The notes beneath the pieces are model-generated. The model worked only from the letters and a program-made list of their open reading frames with translations. It had not been told where the DNA came from and ran no database searches. Below are positions 8,949-19,438 of a stretch of 64,000 nt of DNA, piece after piece (position 1 is the stretch's first letter; the number at the start of each line of letters is the position of its first letter). Source of the stretch: UBA6059 sp965227155 (GTDB lineage: Bacteria > Bacteroidota > Bacteroidia > Cytophagales > Cyclobacteriaceae); assembly GCA_965227155.1 (NCBI GenBank), contig OZ245731.1, forward strand, positions 1,116,001 through 1,180,000. The letters run 5' to 3'. A program made the position numbers and the translations under genes.

Positions 8949-9325
8949 GCGCCGGTTTCTTCTTTGTAAGAATCAGCTGTCAAAAGCTCATCCACATCAG
9001 AGGGCTCACCTATTTTTATTTTGATCATCCAGCCATCACCATAAGGATCACTGTTAACCAATTCAGGTTCTGATTCCAGCCTTTCATTAAAAGCAATTAC
9101 TTCACCGGTAACAGGCATAAAAAGATCAGAAACAGTTTTTACTGCCTCTACAGTACCGAAAACCTCCCCTTTATCTATTTGCTCACCTACGGTTTCAATC
9201 TCAATAAAAACTATATCACCTAATTCTCTCTGAGCAAAATCTGTAATGCCAACAGTGGCAGTATCACCCTCAATTTTGATCCATTCGTGATCTTTTGTGT
9301 ACTTAAGTTCTGCAGGTATGTTCAT
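8945..9325 (-). CDS. gcvH: Glycine cleavage system H protein
   Basis: 126-residue lipoyl carrier that shuttles the aminomethyl intermediate among the P, T and L proteins of the glycine cleavage complex in the cytosol. The fold markers KYTKDHEWIK, VGITDFAQRELGDIV and the lipoylation site around K63 (GTVEAVKTVSDL) are all present, as is the C-terminal NSDPYGDGWMIKIK. Length is normal. gcvP and gcvT are not in the window, so gcvH is unlinked from its partners. It sits 50 bases downstream of sprA and overlaps the VanZ gene. Confidence 0.97.
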   Translation of the reverse strand: MNIPAELKYTKDHEWIKIEGDTATVGITDFAQRELGDIVFIEIETVGEQIDKGEVFGTVEAVKTVSDLFMPVTGEVIAFNERLESEPELVNSDPYGDGWMIKIKIGEPSDVDELLTADSYKEETGA

Positions 9326-9375
9326 AATATTTTCTTTAGCTTAAAATTAAAGGGTTTATCAATATTCAATGCCAA

Positions 9376-12300
9376 TTATTGTGACAAACTGAATCTAAGT
9401 TGAGCACCAAAGGCAGTAGTGGTTCTGCGGAATGCATTGGTCAATCTAGGCTCATTGATGTTACGCTCAAAATACATAGTGAGATTAAGCTTATCGCTAA
9501 TCAGGTAGCTCACCGTAGGCCGCAGCTGGAAATTGATATTACCATTGGTGATCACGTTGGTTTCTTCAATTTTTCGCTGAATGGTCTTCGTATCCCTGAT
9601 GGTAAAACTCATCCTGAACTGAAGGTCATTTTCCAGGGTAATGGTGCGACCCTGTACCCTGAAAGGCAGCTTGAATTTATCCTTTGTAAATCCGATATCA
9701 AATGAGATATCACTGCTGGTCATTTCTGTGATTTGACTGTTGGAAAGGTTCAACGCCAAATTTCTCTCTCGCTTGTAATCGATCTTCGCAGTTAGTTGAT
9801 TTTTGGTGCGCACATTGATCCCTATCAGCGGGGAGAAACGCTCTGTGATGGCCACCTGGTTGATCACATACACTGGAACAAGTCCATTTTCAGTAACCTG
9901 GCTTGCCAATGGGTAGTCAGTTACCCTATTGCTCAGGTCCAAAGATTCATCGTACAACAATGAATTGGTAAAATTGCCTACACTGAAAGTAGACTGGTAG
10001 GCGTGTGTAATATTAACAGAGGAAAAAATCTCCTGTAAGGCCGGAATCTTTGAGAGGCCTGCATAATCAACCCGCCAGTTTGGTATTGGTGTCTTAGGGA
10101 ATGGTGTCAGCGTTATGCTATTAGCATCAGCACCCGAATAAGCGGCCAAAAATGCAGGTATCAACACATCCTGCGAGTTAATTCGATATTCGCCTGCTGG
10201 ATTAATCTCATTGAGCCTGCTCCTGATGATCTCCCGATTGCTTACAAATTCATTAAAGGTTGGATGAATATATTCATCATCATCAATATCATTTATAAAG
10301 GCTGTTTTGATGGCCACATAGCTTATGGTATAGCTACCCGACCTTGCAGGCGTGAGCGACACAAAAGCATTAGCAGAGTCAGGATCAAAACGGAATATCT
10401 CCTGGAAATTGCCTGTGGATTGCCGCCTGGCATCCAGTTGAATTTTTAGGTCATTGAAAGGCTCCAGGCTTCCGCGTATATTTAGATCCTCAGTCAGGTT
10501 TTGGGTAAACGGCTGGGTTAAGAATCTACTTTTGGCCAACCAATCATTTTCTGCGGCCCTGAATCGCACATCGGCATCCTGACTACCAAAAATAAAGCCT
10601 CTGCCCGGTGCATTAAAGTCCTCATCAAGCCCAAACAAAAACGGTGTAGGTTTAAAGCCCGGCAAAATAGTATTTTCCCTGATGCTGTAAGAGAAATTAA
10701 CAGAACGAAGCGACATTAATAGCCGCAGAAACCCTTTGGCCACCTTATTTTGAGATTTTTTGATATCCAGCGAATCAGCATCCTGCCTTGGCGCACCGCG
10801 GGTAGACCGGGTCCTGCTAGGTGTATTTATATCTTTAAGAAATGATATTTTATTGTACAGACCCACCAAATCAAACTTACCATTTACCGCCCGCTCCCGT
10901 GAGTTGCTTGCTAAATTCCCTAAACTGTCTTGCTGGTTTATAGACCCTGCCATCCAATCAAATGAAGCGCTGTATCGAACATCTGCACTGATCCAATCGG
11001 TAATCGGTATTTTATCAAGCGGTAACCTGTAATTAGCGGCAACTGTCTGATTGTAGTTTCTCATTCTGCCCAACCGCTTGACATTATTCCATATACTATC
11101 ACGTTTTGCCTGGGTGTCAATGTCGCCTTCTGGTTCATCAATGATCGCGCGAGCAACGGCTGAATAGTCCAGACTCAAGCTTTTGGTCAGGTTCCACCTC
11201 ATATTATAGGTGCGGTTAAAAGTGAAAAGCTTCTGGAAAAATGGATCTATGCCATCTGTAGTGAGGTCAGCATTTCTTAGTTGTGTTTTCTCAAACCTGC
11301 GATCCAGATCTCCTCTTACTGATAGGTTTCCAGGGACAGGATTGAAATTGAAATCCTTGATCAACTGCAAGTATTTACCATCCAAAAAGGAGATATTCTT
11401 GAAGGGCTCAATGGGTTTTTCTTTAGGAGCAAAATTCCATGCAACGCCACCTCTGTACTGGCGCATCACATATTCTGCCGTATTGACATTGCTGGTTTGA
11501 ATATCACTGTAAGCATAGCTGAAAGAGAAGTTTTCGATATCCCAGATATCCTGTCTGGATTCCGGATTGGTACGCTCCTTTCTTACATTGGTAAAGTTGA
11601 GTGACCGGCGTTCCATACGATCCTCTACAAGCTGGCGGTAGTTTTGTCTACCCAGATCACTTTCAAAGCCAAGCAGGGAAGCTTCAAGGGGAATGTCAGG
11701 ATCAAGTGGGTCAAAACGAGGTGTGATGCGAGACTTTTCATAGCTCACAAACATTGGGATCTTAATCCCTGACCCTGAAGGCAGCAGCTTATCAACATTT
11801 ATATTAGCAGAGACATCATACTGTGTGGTTTCTTCGCGGGTTCTTTCAGAAATACGCTGCTGAATGCTGCCAAAGCCATAGCTTGTGTATCGGGTAGAAG
11901 CCGTAACAGTTGCAAAATCTGCCAGCTTAGCAGATAGCCTTGCATTGGCAGCCCAACCTTCTTCTGTATCAAAATCTGTCACTCGCAATTCATTGGCCCA
12001 AATACAAACTGATTTTGGCGCCTTGTCTTCACTAGAGGGGTTACGCACACCGATCATCATGGTCATTACTGCACTCATGTCAGGTCTACCGACGATAGAA
12101 AGTTGGTACCGACCATTGTCTGACGCACCAGTAAATGGTAGCTCTAAACTGCGACCACTCCTATTTCTACGTGATTTGAGGGCATACAATTCATCAATAG
12201 CAAGGTCAATCTCATTTTCTAATGGCCATACCAAACGAGCGATTTCATCGCCGCTGCCACTAATATTTTGAGGTGTGATTTTCATAGGTACTTCCACCTC

Positions 12301-15300
12301 ATAATAGTTTTCGGTGAAGTCTGTACCAAACCTTAAAAAGGCCGTAACCTCATCATCCTCTACAATATCACCGGCATGGGCTTCAGCATGCAGAAACATC
12401 TTAATTCGACCATACTGCAACAGATCGAGGCTTACATTTTTGAATACAGCCCGGGCATCCCTGTCTTCCAAATCTTCCACGCAAATCTGCAGCGACTGCT
12501 CATTATTTCTTCGCTGAATAACTGTTGTGTTATCAAAGTCTCTATTGATTCCGGGAGGCACTACATATCGTGTCTTGCCCTCTGCATCAGCACTGTTTTC
12601 TTCGATATTAACAACAGATACATTAAAGTCAGAAGTATAAGATTCGGGTACCTCGTTAAAGCCCTTTTCGTTCAATGATTCAAGGTATTTTCTCCATTGG
12701 CTACCCACCAGCTGGAATTTCACCATTCTCAATACGGCAGGCTGCCTCCATCCGGTCATATACATACGCATAAACCGCATGGATTTAAAGCCGGAAATAT
12801 TACCGATGATATTGTCAGGATCACGAATGGGAATGCGGAATAAATACCAGGTCGCCTCCCCTGACTGATCAACAATCCTGTCAACAATATGATTTTTACC
12901 TACTTCCAATTCGCCCGGCTTTAATTCCAGTCGGTATTCATAGTAATCCTCTAGATCGGTTAATGTATTATCTCTGTTGAGGTCCTCATTTTCAGGTGTT
13001 GGCGATCCCTGAGGCGCAAAAGTGGTACCGCCTGTGGCAATGGGCGTATTGTTCTCCATGCCATTGAAATTCTTATAACGCTCCAGAATTTTCACATCTC
13101 TTGCATCAAAATCCGGACCCAGGTAATATCTGAAATCATCCGCAGAGGCATCCTGCTGAATTTGCTGTAGCGCTTGCCCGTTTACAGACAAGCGGTTGAT
13201 GAAATTACTCCCGAAATAGGCAGCTTCATCGTTACTTTTCAATCCATCAAGCCCAACGTCCTGATTGCCCCGGGTATCTGGATTGTTATCAAAGAAATCA
13301 TTGATATACGTTTGCGTAGTGACGCGTCCCCATTCATTGGTCACAACTCTGGCTGAGTCATAGTCTGGTGGGAGGCCATTTTCAAAAGCATGCCTGCCGT
13401 CTCGCATCAGGTCTTCCGATACATTACCCAGATTAAAGACCAATTCGCCACCAGTGGTATTGTTTTGATTGAAAATTCCATCCAATACACGGCCTCTTTC
13501 ACCTTCAATGAAAGGGTCCATCATCCAGAATTCAAGATATTCCACGTTGGTTTTGTCAAAATCCACTTCGTTAGTGATGGCTTTGGTGATGGCACCATAG
13601 TTGGTTTCAGGATCAGGAAGTAATCCCGAGGGTGTCAGATCAGGATTGTAATTGTATTGACCTCTTTCTGATGGATAATAGGCGATATCAAATACGGGTA
13701 AGTTGGTATTCACCAGCTGTCGGTCCTGCTGCCTGAAAACCTCTTGTGGAGAAATCGCCCTTACATAATGATTTTGAGTATCATCCGAAGTGATGTTATC
13801 CGGTTTATTGATAGAGCTATTTAAATAGAAAACCGGATCAATGACGTACCATGCCATCTTAGCTCTTTTGTATGCATAACCGAGATCATTGCCGGTTTGT
13901 GCACTTAAATCATATCGATCATCAGGAGTGCTGGGCGTGCTACCCAGCATCCAGGATAGCGGTCCATTGCCCAGGGTGATAGGTGTAATTGCCGCCTCAA
14001 AATCATCAATGTAAGAAGTGCCTTCTCCATCTACAAGGTTTGATGTACCCGGAAGGATCTGGGCAAATTCACCACTAAAATTGATAGTAGATTTCTCTTT
14101 AGTACTTAAAAATGGTAGGGCATCGACCATTCGGGTTAGAAGCCGACTTTCTTTATTTACGTTTAGGTCAAAACCATATTTAGTGTTTCGGGTAGGTTCA
14201 TCGCCTACTCTGAATCGCGTGATACCACCCGGCCTTTCATTGAGGTGTAAAATGGTCGCTCCAAAGTTAATGTCATCAGAGAAGCGGTAGTCAAAATTAG
14301 CACCGGTAAGCCATCTTGTCTGGAAATTAAAGAGGTCGGCCTTTTCGTAAGAAATCTGAATTTGCTTACCACTATTTAGTACCCCATCATTGATGATTCT
14401 GACCCTACCCAGGTTGTAATCAACGGTATAATCGAGCCCTTCTGTCAAGGGGGTGTTACCCGCCATAACAGTTACTGAATTCTCTGCTATGTTGATCCCT
14501 GGCAGTACTATTTCACTGGCCGAGCCTGACATAAACCTACCTACAATAAAAAATTTATTTTTGGAAGCTACCAGCTCAGCATCAGCCTTGGTGGTGTTGT
14601 AAAGCGTATCGTAAACATATTTATTGATCAGATTCTGCTCCGTGGTAGGATCAAAATATGATCGAAGCGTGCGGCCAAAAGGCTCCAACACTGGAAATAT
14701 GATATTGCCATTTCGTGGATCAATGGTAATACCTTCTATATAGTCAAAGTTACCATCCGGAGCAGGGTCGTTGTTTGGGTTTAATTGATCCAGCCCCAGC
14801 AGCCTGATCAAAGGTTGATCTTTGGTACGCGCACCTTCGTGCAAGCTGGGGTTATCAATACCGGTAAGGTCATCGCGGTACTGCACCCGTAAATTGAATC
14901 CATCCCGATCAATCTGACTTGCATTGAGGTTGTAAATATTTTTCATCATCAGATCCCATGTCGGTACCCGAGTGTCAATCCTTGTCGGTCGCAATAGCTT
15001 CAGTACGATGGCCTCACTTTCCTGGCGGTTTTGATAATCCTCCATGAGCTCTCCCACCTTGTATCGGCGACCGTTGTAGGTATATTCATAAGCCACGGCA
15101 AGCACTTCATCATTCTGAAGCTTCCTAAGCAAAGAGATGTATCCAAGTTCCCGGTTGACAAAATATTCCCTGTCATCCAATTTTCTGGCTGAGGTGATGC
15201 GCTCAAAGTCTGTGGATTTTACCAATCCGTATTGCTCTTCCAATATACCGCTGGCATCATCGATATTGCGAATGCCCGGATCATTGCTGATAACCTCAAA

Positions 15301-16536
15301 TAACCTGTTGGCTGCATTATCATTAGGGCCTCCATTGCCGGAGCCAATGCTGGGATTATCTGGTCTGTAAATAACTGAACCCTCCGCCAGGTCCATTAGA
15401 CCTACGAAATTTCGCAGTGTTTGTGTATCGTTGTTTCGGTTGAGTGAATACACTTCAACCCTTGTAATATTCAGACCGGAAAGCACTTGTGGCAAGCCGG
15501 AAAGCCACGTTTCATAGTTGTCTCTGAAGAAATGACCAAGGAAGAAATGTCGGTTATCATCATAATTGGAGGACTGAACCTCAAATTCTCGGCCCTGAAA
15601 GCCACTTTCTACATTGATAACTTCATTTCTACCTTGCTGACGGGATACTATACCTGTGACATAAAGTTTTCCGAACTGAAGCTGGGTTTTTAAACCAAAC
15701 AGGCTTTGTGCACCCGTGATAAGGCTGTTTTTTACAGGCATGCTCACATTACCTATTTCAATGCTTTTGATTATGTCTTCTTCATAGCCTGTGTATTCAA
15801 CTTTTAGGTTATTCTGAAAATCAAATGAATTGTTATTGTCAAAATTGGCCGTAATGGCCAGCTTTTCCCCGACTTTACCAACCACGTTCATACTGATTTG
15901 CTGATTGTAGTTGAAACCCCCATTACGCTGCTGCCTTACCGGTATGCTGGGGTTGGCAACTTTTTGCCAGCGACCACCGAAATCCAGGTTAACGAATCCA
16001 TTAGGTTGAATATCAACATAGCTACCTCCAAATATCCTATCCAATACGGGGCTGATGTAGAGTTTTGGTATCAGGCGCCTGCCGCTTACAGCACTTTCTC
16101 CATCCAGACCTAGCGATTTTTCTTTCCAGTAATCCCGCAACAACTTCTGGTTTTGATAGCGATCAAATTCTTCAAAAGTCATGTAAGTAGCCGGCCGGTA
16201 GTTTACATCACCGATTTTCTCGAATATGGTGTAATTCATTCCCGTGTCGATTTCCACGTCCATTTCAAGACTGGAGGGGTCATCGAGAAAAAGCGGTGAT
16301 TCACTGGTCGGGTTGGAAAATGGGTCGCCATACCTGTCGTAGGGCTCAAAAGTAGGGAAGAAGGTAGATTCGTAAGGTTGCGGAATAGTATCAGCTGCTA
16401 CTGAATCAGCGGGAATGGTGTCCTGCTGAAAATAGTGCATACCCCCTGACATACCAGCAGCCACTGGTGATACAAGGAAGCCGGACAGTAAGATCAGTAG
16501 GTTGAAGGTTAGAATATGAGCTTTTATATTACTCAA
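9376..16536 (-). CDS. sprA: Type IX secretion outer-membrane translocon SprA/Sov
   Basis: 2386 residues, the size expected of SprA/Sov, the giant 36-strand barrel that carries type IX cargo across the outer membrane. A signal peptide of about 28 residues is followed by SprA-type sequence: PKLYISPVLDRIFGG and FVNLDFGGRWQKVANPSIP near the start, the plug-facing repeats such as GNVSMPVKNSLITGAQSLFG, and VDGEGTSYIDDFEAA in the middle. The final strand ends GAQLRFSLSQ. The reading frame is intact throughout. It lies 19 bases after ruvA and 50 before gcvH, all leftward, the same gene order I recall for Flavobacterium johnsoniae. A separate promoter is not obvious, so it is probably transcribed from maeB or further upstream. 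Confidence 0.95.
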   Translation of the reverse strand: MSNIKAHILTFNLLILLSGFLVSPVAAGMSGGMHYFQQDTIPADSVAADTIPQPYESTFFPTFEPYDRYGDPFSNPTSESPLFLDDPSSLEMDVEIDTGMNYTIFEKIGDVNYRPATYMTFEEFDRYQNQKLLRDYWKEKSLGLDGESAVSGRRLIPKLYISPVLDRIFGGSYVDIQPNGFVNLDFGGRWQKVANPSIPVRQQRNGGFNYNQQISMNVVGKVGEKLAITANFDNNNSFDFQNNLKVEYTGYEEDIIKSIEIGNVSMPVKNSLITGAQSLFGLKTQLQFGKLYVTGIVSRQQGRNEVINVESGFQGREFEVQSSNYDDNRHFFLGHFFRDNYETWLSGLPQVLSGLNITRVEVYSLNRNNDTQTLRNFVGLMDLAEGSVIYRPDNPSIGSGNGGPNDNAANRLFEVISNDPGIRNIDDASGILEEQYGLVKSTDFERITSARKLDDREYFVNRELGYISLLRKLQNDEVLAVAYEYTYNGRRYKVGELMEDYQNRQESEAIVLKLLRPTRIDTRVPTWDLMMKNIYNLNASQIDRDGFNLRVQYRDDLTGIDNPSLHEGARTKDQPLIRLLGLDQLNPNNDPAPDGNFDYIEGITIDPRNGNIIFPVLEPFGRTLRSYFDPTTEQNLINKYVYDTLYNTTKADAELVASKNKFFIVGRFMSGSASEIVLPGINIAENSVTVMAGNTPLTEGLDYTVDYNLGRVRIINDGVLNSGKQIQISYEKADLFNFQTRWLTGANFDYRFSDDINFGATILHLNERPGGITRFRVGDEPTRNTKYGFDLNVNKESRLLTRMVDALPFLSTKEKSTINFSGEFAQILPGTSNLVDGEGTSYIDDFEAAITPITLGNGPLSWMLGSTPSTPDDRYDLSAQTGNDLGYAYKRAKMAWYVIDPVFYLNSSINKPDNITSDDTQNHYVRAISPQEVFRQQDRQLVNTNLPVFDIAYYPSERGQYNYNPDLTPSGLLPDPETNYGAITKAITNEVDFDKTNVEYLEFWMMDPFIEGERGRVLDGIFNQNNTTGGELVFNLGNVSEDLMRDGRHAFENGLPPDYDSARVVTNEWGRVTTQTYINDFFDNNPDTRGNQDVGLDGLKSNDEAAYFGSNFINRLSVNGQALQQIQQDASADDFRYYLGPDFDARDVKILERYKNFNGMENNTPIATGGTTFAPQGSPTPENEDLNRDNTLTDLEDYYEYRLELKPGELEVGKNHIVDRIVDQSGEATWYLFRIPIRDPDNIIGNISGFKSMRFMRMYMTGWRQPAVLRMVKFQLVGSQWRKYLESLNEKGFNEVPESYTSDFNVSVVNIEENSADAEGKTRYVVPPGINRDFDNTTVIQRRNNEQSLQICVEDLEDRDARAVFKNVSLDLLQYGRIKMFLHAEAHAGDIVEDDEVTAFLRFGTDFTENYYEVEVPMKITPQNISGSGDEIARLVWPLENEIDLAIDELYALKSRRNRSGRSLELPFTGASDNGRYQLSIVGRPDMSAVMTMMIGVRNPSSEDKAPKSVCIWANELRVTDFDTEEGWAANARLSAKLADFATVTASTRYTSYGFGSIQQRISERTREETTQYDVSANINVDKLLPSGSGIKIPMFVSYEKSRITPRFDPLDPDIPLEASLLGFESDLGRQNYRQLVEDRMERRSLNFTNVRKERTNPESRQDIWDIENFSFSYAYSDIQTSNVNTAEYVMRQYRGGVAWNFAPKEKPIEPFKNISFLDGKYLQLIKDFNFNPVPGNLSVRGDLDRRFEKTQLRNADLTTDGIDPFFQKLFTFNRTYNMRWNLTKSLSLDYSAVARAIIDEPEGDIDTQAKRDSIWNNVKRLGRMRNYNQTVAANYRLPLDKIPITDWISADVRYSASFDWMAGSINQQDSLGNLASNSRERAVNGKFDLVGLYNKISFLKDINTPSRTRSTRGAPRQDADSLDIKKSQNKVAKGFLRLLMSLRSVNFSYSIRENTILPGFKPTPFLFGLDEDFNAPGRGFIFGSQDADVRFRAAENDWLAKSRFLTQPFTQNLTEDLNIRGSLEPFNDLKIQLDARRQSTGNFQEIFRFDPDSANAFVSLTPARSGSYTISYVAIKTAFINDIDDDEYIHPTFNEFVSNREIIRSRLNEINPAGEYRINSQDVLIPAFLAAYSGADANSITLTPFPKTPIPNWRVDYAGLSKIPALQEIFSSVNITHAYQSTFSVGNFTNSLLYDESLDLSNRVTDYPLASQVTENGLVPVYVINQVAITERFSPLIGINVRTKNQLTAKIDYKRERNLALNLSNSQITEMTSSDISFDIGFTKDKFKLPFRVQGRTITLENDLQFRMSFTIRDTKTIQRKIEETNVITNGNINFQLRPTVSYLISDKLNLTMYFERNINEPRLTNAFRRTTTAFGAQLRFSLSQ

Positions 16537-16555
16537 AATGGTGATTTAATATCCG

Positions 16556-17149
16556 CTAGGTCCTTTTCAAAGTTTGTTTAATTAGTTCTTCAATAGTAAT
16601 GTCAGCGCCGCTTTCCCGCAGTATCATATCCACCTGTTTCGCTGCATTATTCTTTGGTATTCCCAAAGTTATCAAGGCTGATAACGCTTCCTCTCTCAAA
16701 CTATTGCGTAGAGATGGTGCAATATCTATTGTTTTATCGAGCAGGCCTTCTTTTTTCATTTTATCTTTTAATTCCAAAATGATTCGCTGCGCGGTTTTCA
16801 GGCCTATCCCCTTTACGCCCTGTATGACCTTGACCTCTTCATGAATAATAGCATACTGCAATTCATCCGGCGATAAAGATGACATTATCATGAGTCCTGT
16901 ACTAGGCCCAACCCCACTGATAGAGATCAAATCTAAAAATCGTTTTCTTTCTGCACGCTCCGCAAATCCAAATAAGGTGTGAGCATCCTCCTTGATGTGA
17001 AGATAGGTATGTAATAATAGATCTTCTTTGTCTTTGATAGCACTGTACGTGGCTAATGAAATCTTGACTTCATAACCAATACCACCTACATCAATAACCA
17101 CAAAAGTTGGATCCTTGTAAGCAAGCTTACCTTTTAAATATGTAATCAT
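16556..17149 (-). CDS. ruvA: Holliday junction branch migration protein RuvA
   Basis: 197-residue cytosolic protein that binds four-way junctions as a tetramer and loads the RuvB motor. An N-terminal OB fold (MITYLKGKLAYKDPTFVVIDVGGIGYEV) is followed by two helix-hairpin-helix motifs (SGVGPSTGL at about 78-86, VKGIGLKTAQRI at about 112-123) and a C-terminal RuvB-binding helical domain ending in the EELIKQTLK region. Complete and of normal length. It is 6 bases downstream of maeB and 19 bases upstream of sprA. ruvB and ruvC are not nearby. Confidence 0.96.
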   Translation of the reverse strand: MITYLKGKLAYKDPTFVVIDVGGIGYEVKISLATYSAIKDKEDLLLHTYLHIKEDAHTLFGFAERAERKRFLDLISISGVGPSTGLMIMSSLSPDELQYAIIHEEVKVIQGVKGIGLKTAQRIILELKDKMKKEGLLDKTIDIAPSLRNSLREEALSALITLGIPKNNAAKQVDMILRESGADITIEELIKQTLKRT

Positions 17150-17155
17150 TCTCTC

Positions 17156-19423
17156 TTATTGCTTTGCTGCCTGCGCATCTACGACAGCTATCGCTACCAT
17201 ATTGAATATTTCTCTTACTGAACTGCCAACCTGTAGCACATGTACAGGTTTTTTCATGCCCATAAGGATCGGCCCTATAGCTTCTGCTCCACCAAGCTCC
17301 ATCAAAAGTTTATAGGCAATATTTCCTGATGCTAAATCAGGGAAAATTAATGTATTTGCGGGATTGGCACAAAGACTACTAAAAGGATAATTTGCTGTTT
17401 GAATTTCTTTGTTGAGTGCTACATTGGCCTGGATATCACCATCGATGATGAGGTGCGGCCATCTTTCTTTGGCTTTACGTACAGTTTCAGCTGCTTTTTG
17501 CGGCACTGAGCCTTTGGCAGAACCAAAATTACTGTACGATAGCACTGCAACCCTCGGCTCATAGTCAAAGAAATGAACCACTTTGGTACTCAAGCCTATG
17601 ATGTCCACCAATTCATCTGCCGATGGGTTGAGATTTACGGTGGTGTCTGCAAAGAAATGTACTCCTTTCTGGCTGAGCATAATGTACATGCCTGCCACGC
17701 GGTTCACATCATCTTCCTTACCAATGATTTGGAGTGCCGGCAGGATTGTTTTAGGATAATCGTTAGACAATCCAGAAATCAGGGCATCCGCCTCACCCAT
17801 TTCCACCATCATGGCTCCATAATAATTCTGATCCAGAATTAAGTTTCCTGCCTGATAGCGGGTTAACCCCTTGCGCTGACGCTTTTTATAAAGAATATCA
17901 GCATACTCCTCAATTTTCCTACGATTTTCACCGGGCTCTACAATTATACAATTATCCAAATCCAGTCTCCTGTCACTGATGATTTTTCTGATCTTCTTTT
18001 TGCTACCTAATAATATTGGTTCGGCAATGCGCTCATCCATGCACATTTGTGCCGCTTTCAGGATTGTCTCATTATCAGCTTCTGCAAATACAATGCGCTT
18101 AGGGTCTTTTCGAGCACGGCTGATCACCCGTGACATAAGTCGCTGGTCAACACCTACCCTATCGAGCAGCGCCATTTCATATTGGCTCCAATCTTCAATT
18201 TGCGTGCGGGCTACCCCCGAATCCATGGCTGCCTTAGCCACCGCCGGAGATATGGTAGTAATGAGCCTTGGGTCTAGTGGCTTAGGGATCAGATAACTTC
18301 TGCCAAATCTAATAGGCTTCCCGCCATAGGCCTTTATTACAATTTCAGGCACTTCTGCCTTGGCAAGGTCTGCTAATGCTTTTACAGCCGCCAGTTTCAT
18401 TTCTTCATTGATGCTGGTAGATCGTACGTCCAGGGCACCACGAAAGATATAAGGAAAGCCCAGCACATTGTTGACCTGATTGGGGTGATCAGACCTGCCT
18501 GTGGCCATCACTATATCATCCCTGGTTTTCATTGCCAGATGGTAGTCAATTTCAGGATCAGGATTAGCCAGGGCAAAAACTATAGGATCCTTGGCCATAC
18601 TTCGCAGCATTTCTGCTGTAAGTACATCTCCTTTTGAAAGGCCTAAAAATACATCCGCATCTACACAAGCTTCTTCCAAAGTACTGATATCGGTATCGAT
18701 AGCATATTTGCTTTTGCTTTCATCGAGGTTACCTCTATCCTTTCTTAGCACGCCTTTGCTATCCAACATTATTATGTTGGCTGGAGAAACTCCGAGAAAA
18801 ATATAGAGATCTGTACAAGCCATAGCGGCTGCACCGGCACCATTGACAACTACCTTTACCTTATCAATATCTTTTTTGACAATCTCCAGGGCATTGAGGA
18901 GGGCTGCACCTGATATAATGGCTGTTCCGTGCTGATCATCGTGCATCACAGGGATATTCATCTCCCTGCGCAAAGTCTTTTCTATCAAAAAGCTGTCCGG
19001 GGCTTTGATATCCTCAAGATTGATACCCCCAAATGTGGGCTCCAGTGATTTTACTATCTGAATAAATTTTTCGGGATCCTTTTCATCTATTTCGATATCA
19101 AAAACATCGATACCTGCGAATTTTTTAAAAAGGACACCTTTACCTTCCATGACCGGCTTGGATGCATCTGGCCCAATATCACCAAGGCCCAATACAGCCG
19201 TGCCATTAGAAATAACGCCGACAAGATTGCCCTTGGCGGTGTATTTGAAAACCTCTTCCTTATTGGCTGCAATCTCCTTACAAGGTTCGGCGACCCCAGG
19301 GGAGTATGCCAATGCCAGATCATGCTGACTGGACAATGGTTTGGTAGGAACCACTGAAATCTTACCGGCTGGTGCTTCTGAATGGAAATCCAGTGCTTCC
19401 TGCCTTCTATGCTTTTTCGCCAT
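17156..19423 (-). CDS. maeB: NADP-dependent malic enzyme with C-terminal phosphotransacetylase-like domain
   Basis: 755-residue MaeB-type malic enzyme that converts malate to pyruvate and CO2 with reduction of NADP. The catalytic part has DLALAYSPGVAEPC, GLGDIGP (about 79-85), HDDQHGT (161-167) and a Rossmann GAGAAA (195-200). From about residue 430 a phosphate acetyl/butyryl-transferase-like domain follows (RARKDPKRIVFAEAD onward, ending in the SVREIFNMVAIA region). In known MaeB proteins this domain is not an active transferase but senses acetyl-CoA. Full length, no frameshift. It is 15 bases after the DUF4837 gene and 6 before ruvA. Confidence 0.96.
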   Translation of the reverse strand: MAKKHRRQEALDFHSEAPAGKISVVPTKPLSSQHDLALAYSPGVAEPCKEIAANKEEVFKYTAKGNLVGVISNGTAVLGLGDIGPDASKPVMEGKGVLFKKFAGIDVFDIEIDEKDPEKFIQIVKSLEPTFGGINLEDIKAPDSFLIEKTLRREMNIPVMHDDQHGTAIISGAALLNALEIVKKDIDKVKVVVNGAGAAAMACTDLYIFLGVSPANIIMLDSKGVLRKDRGNLDESKSKYAIDTDISTLEEACVDADVFLGLSKGDVLTAEMLRSMAKDPIVFALANPDPEIDYHLAMKTRDDIVMATGRSDHPNQVNNVLGFPYIFRGALDVRSTSINEEMKLAAVKALADLAKAEVPEIVIKAYGGKPIRFGRSYLIPKPLDPRLITTISPAVAKAAMDSGVARTQIEDWSQYEMALLDRVGVDQRLMSRVISRARKDPKRIVFAEADNETILKAAQMCMDERIAEPILLGSKKKIRKIISDRRLDLDNCIIVEPGENRRKIEEYADILYKKRQRKGLTRYQAGNLILDQNYYGAMMVEMGEADALISGLSNDYPKTILPALQIIGKEDDVNRVAGMYIMLSQKGVHFFADTTVNLNPSADELVDIIGLSTKVVHFFDYEPRVAVLSYSNFGSAKGSVPQKAAETVRKAKERWPHLIIDGDIQANVALNKEIQTANYPFSSLCANPANTLIFPDLASGNIAYKLLMELGGAEAIGPILMGMKKPVHVLQVGSSVREIFNMVAIAVVDAQAAKQ

Positions 19424-19438
19424 TATGTACTGTTTAGG

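Noticed and set aside
1621..9350. TAGCTTAAAATTAA occurs at both 1621 and 9337
   Set aside because: A 14-base AT-rich match; likely chance and placed differently relative to the genes.
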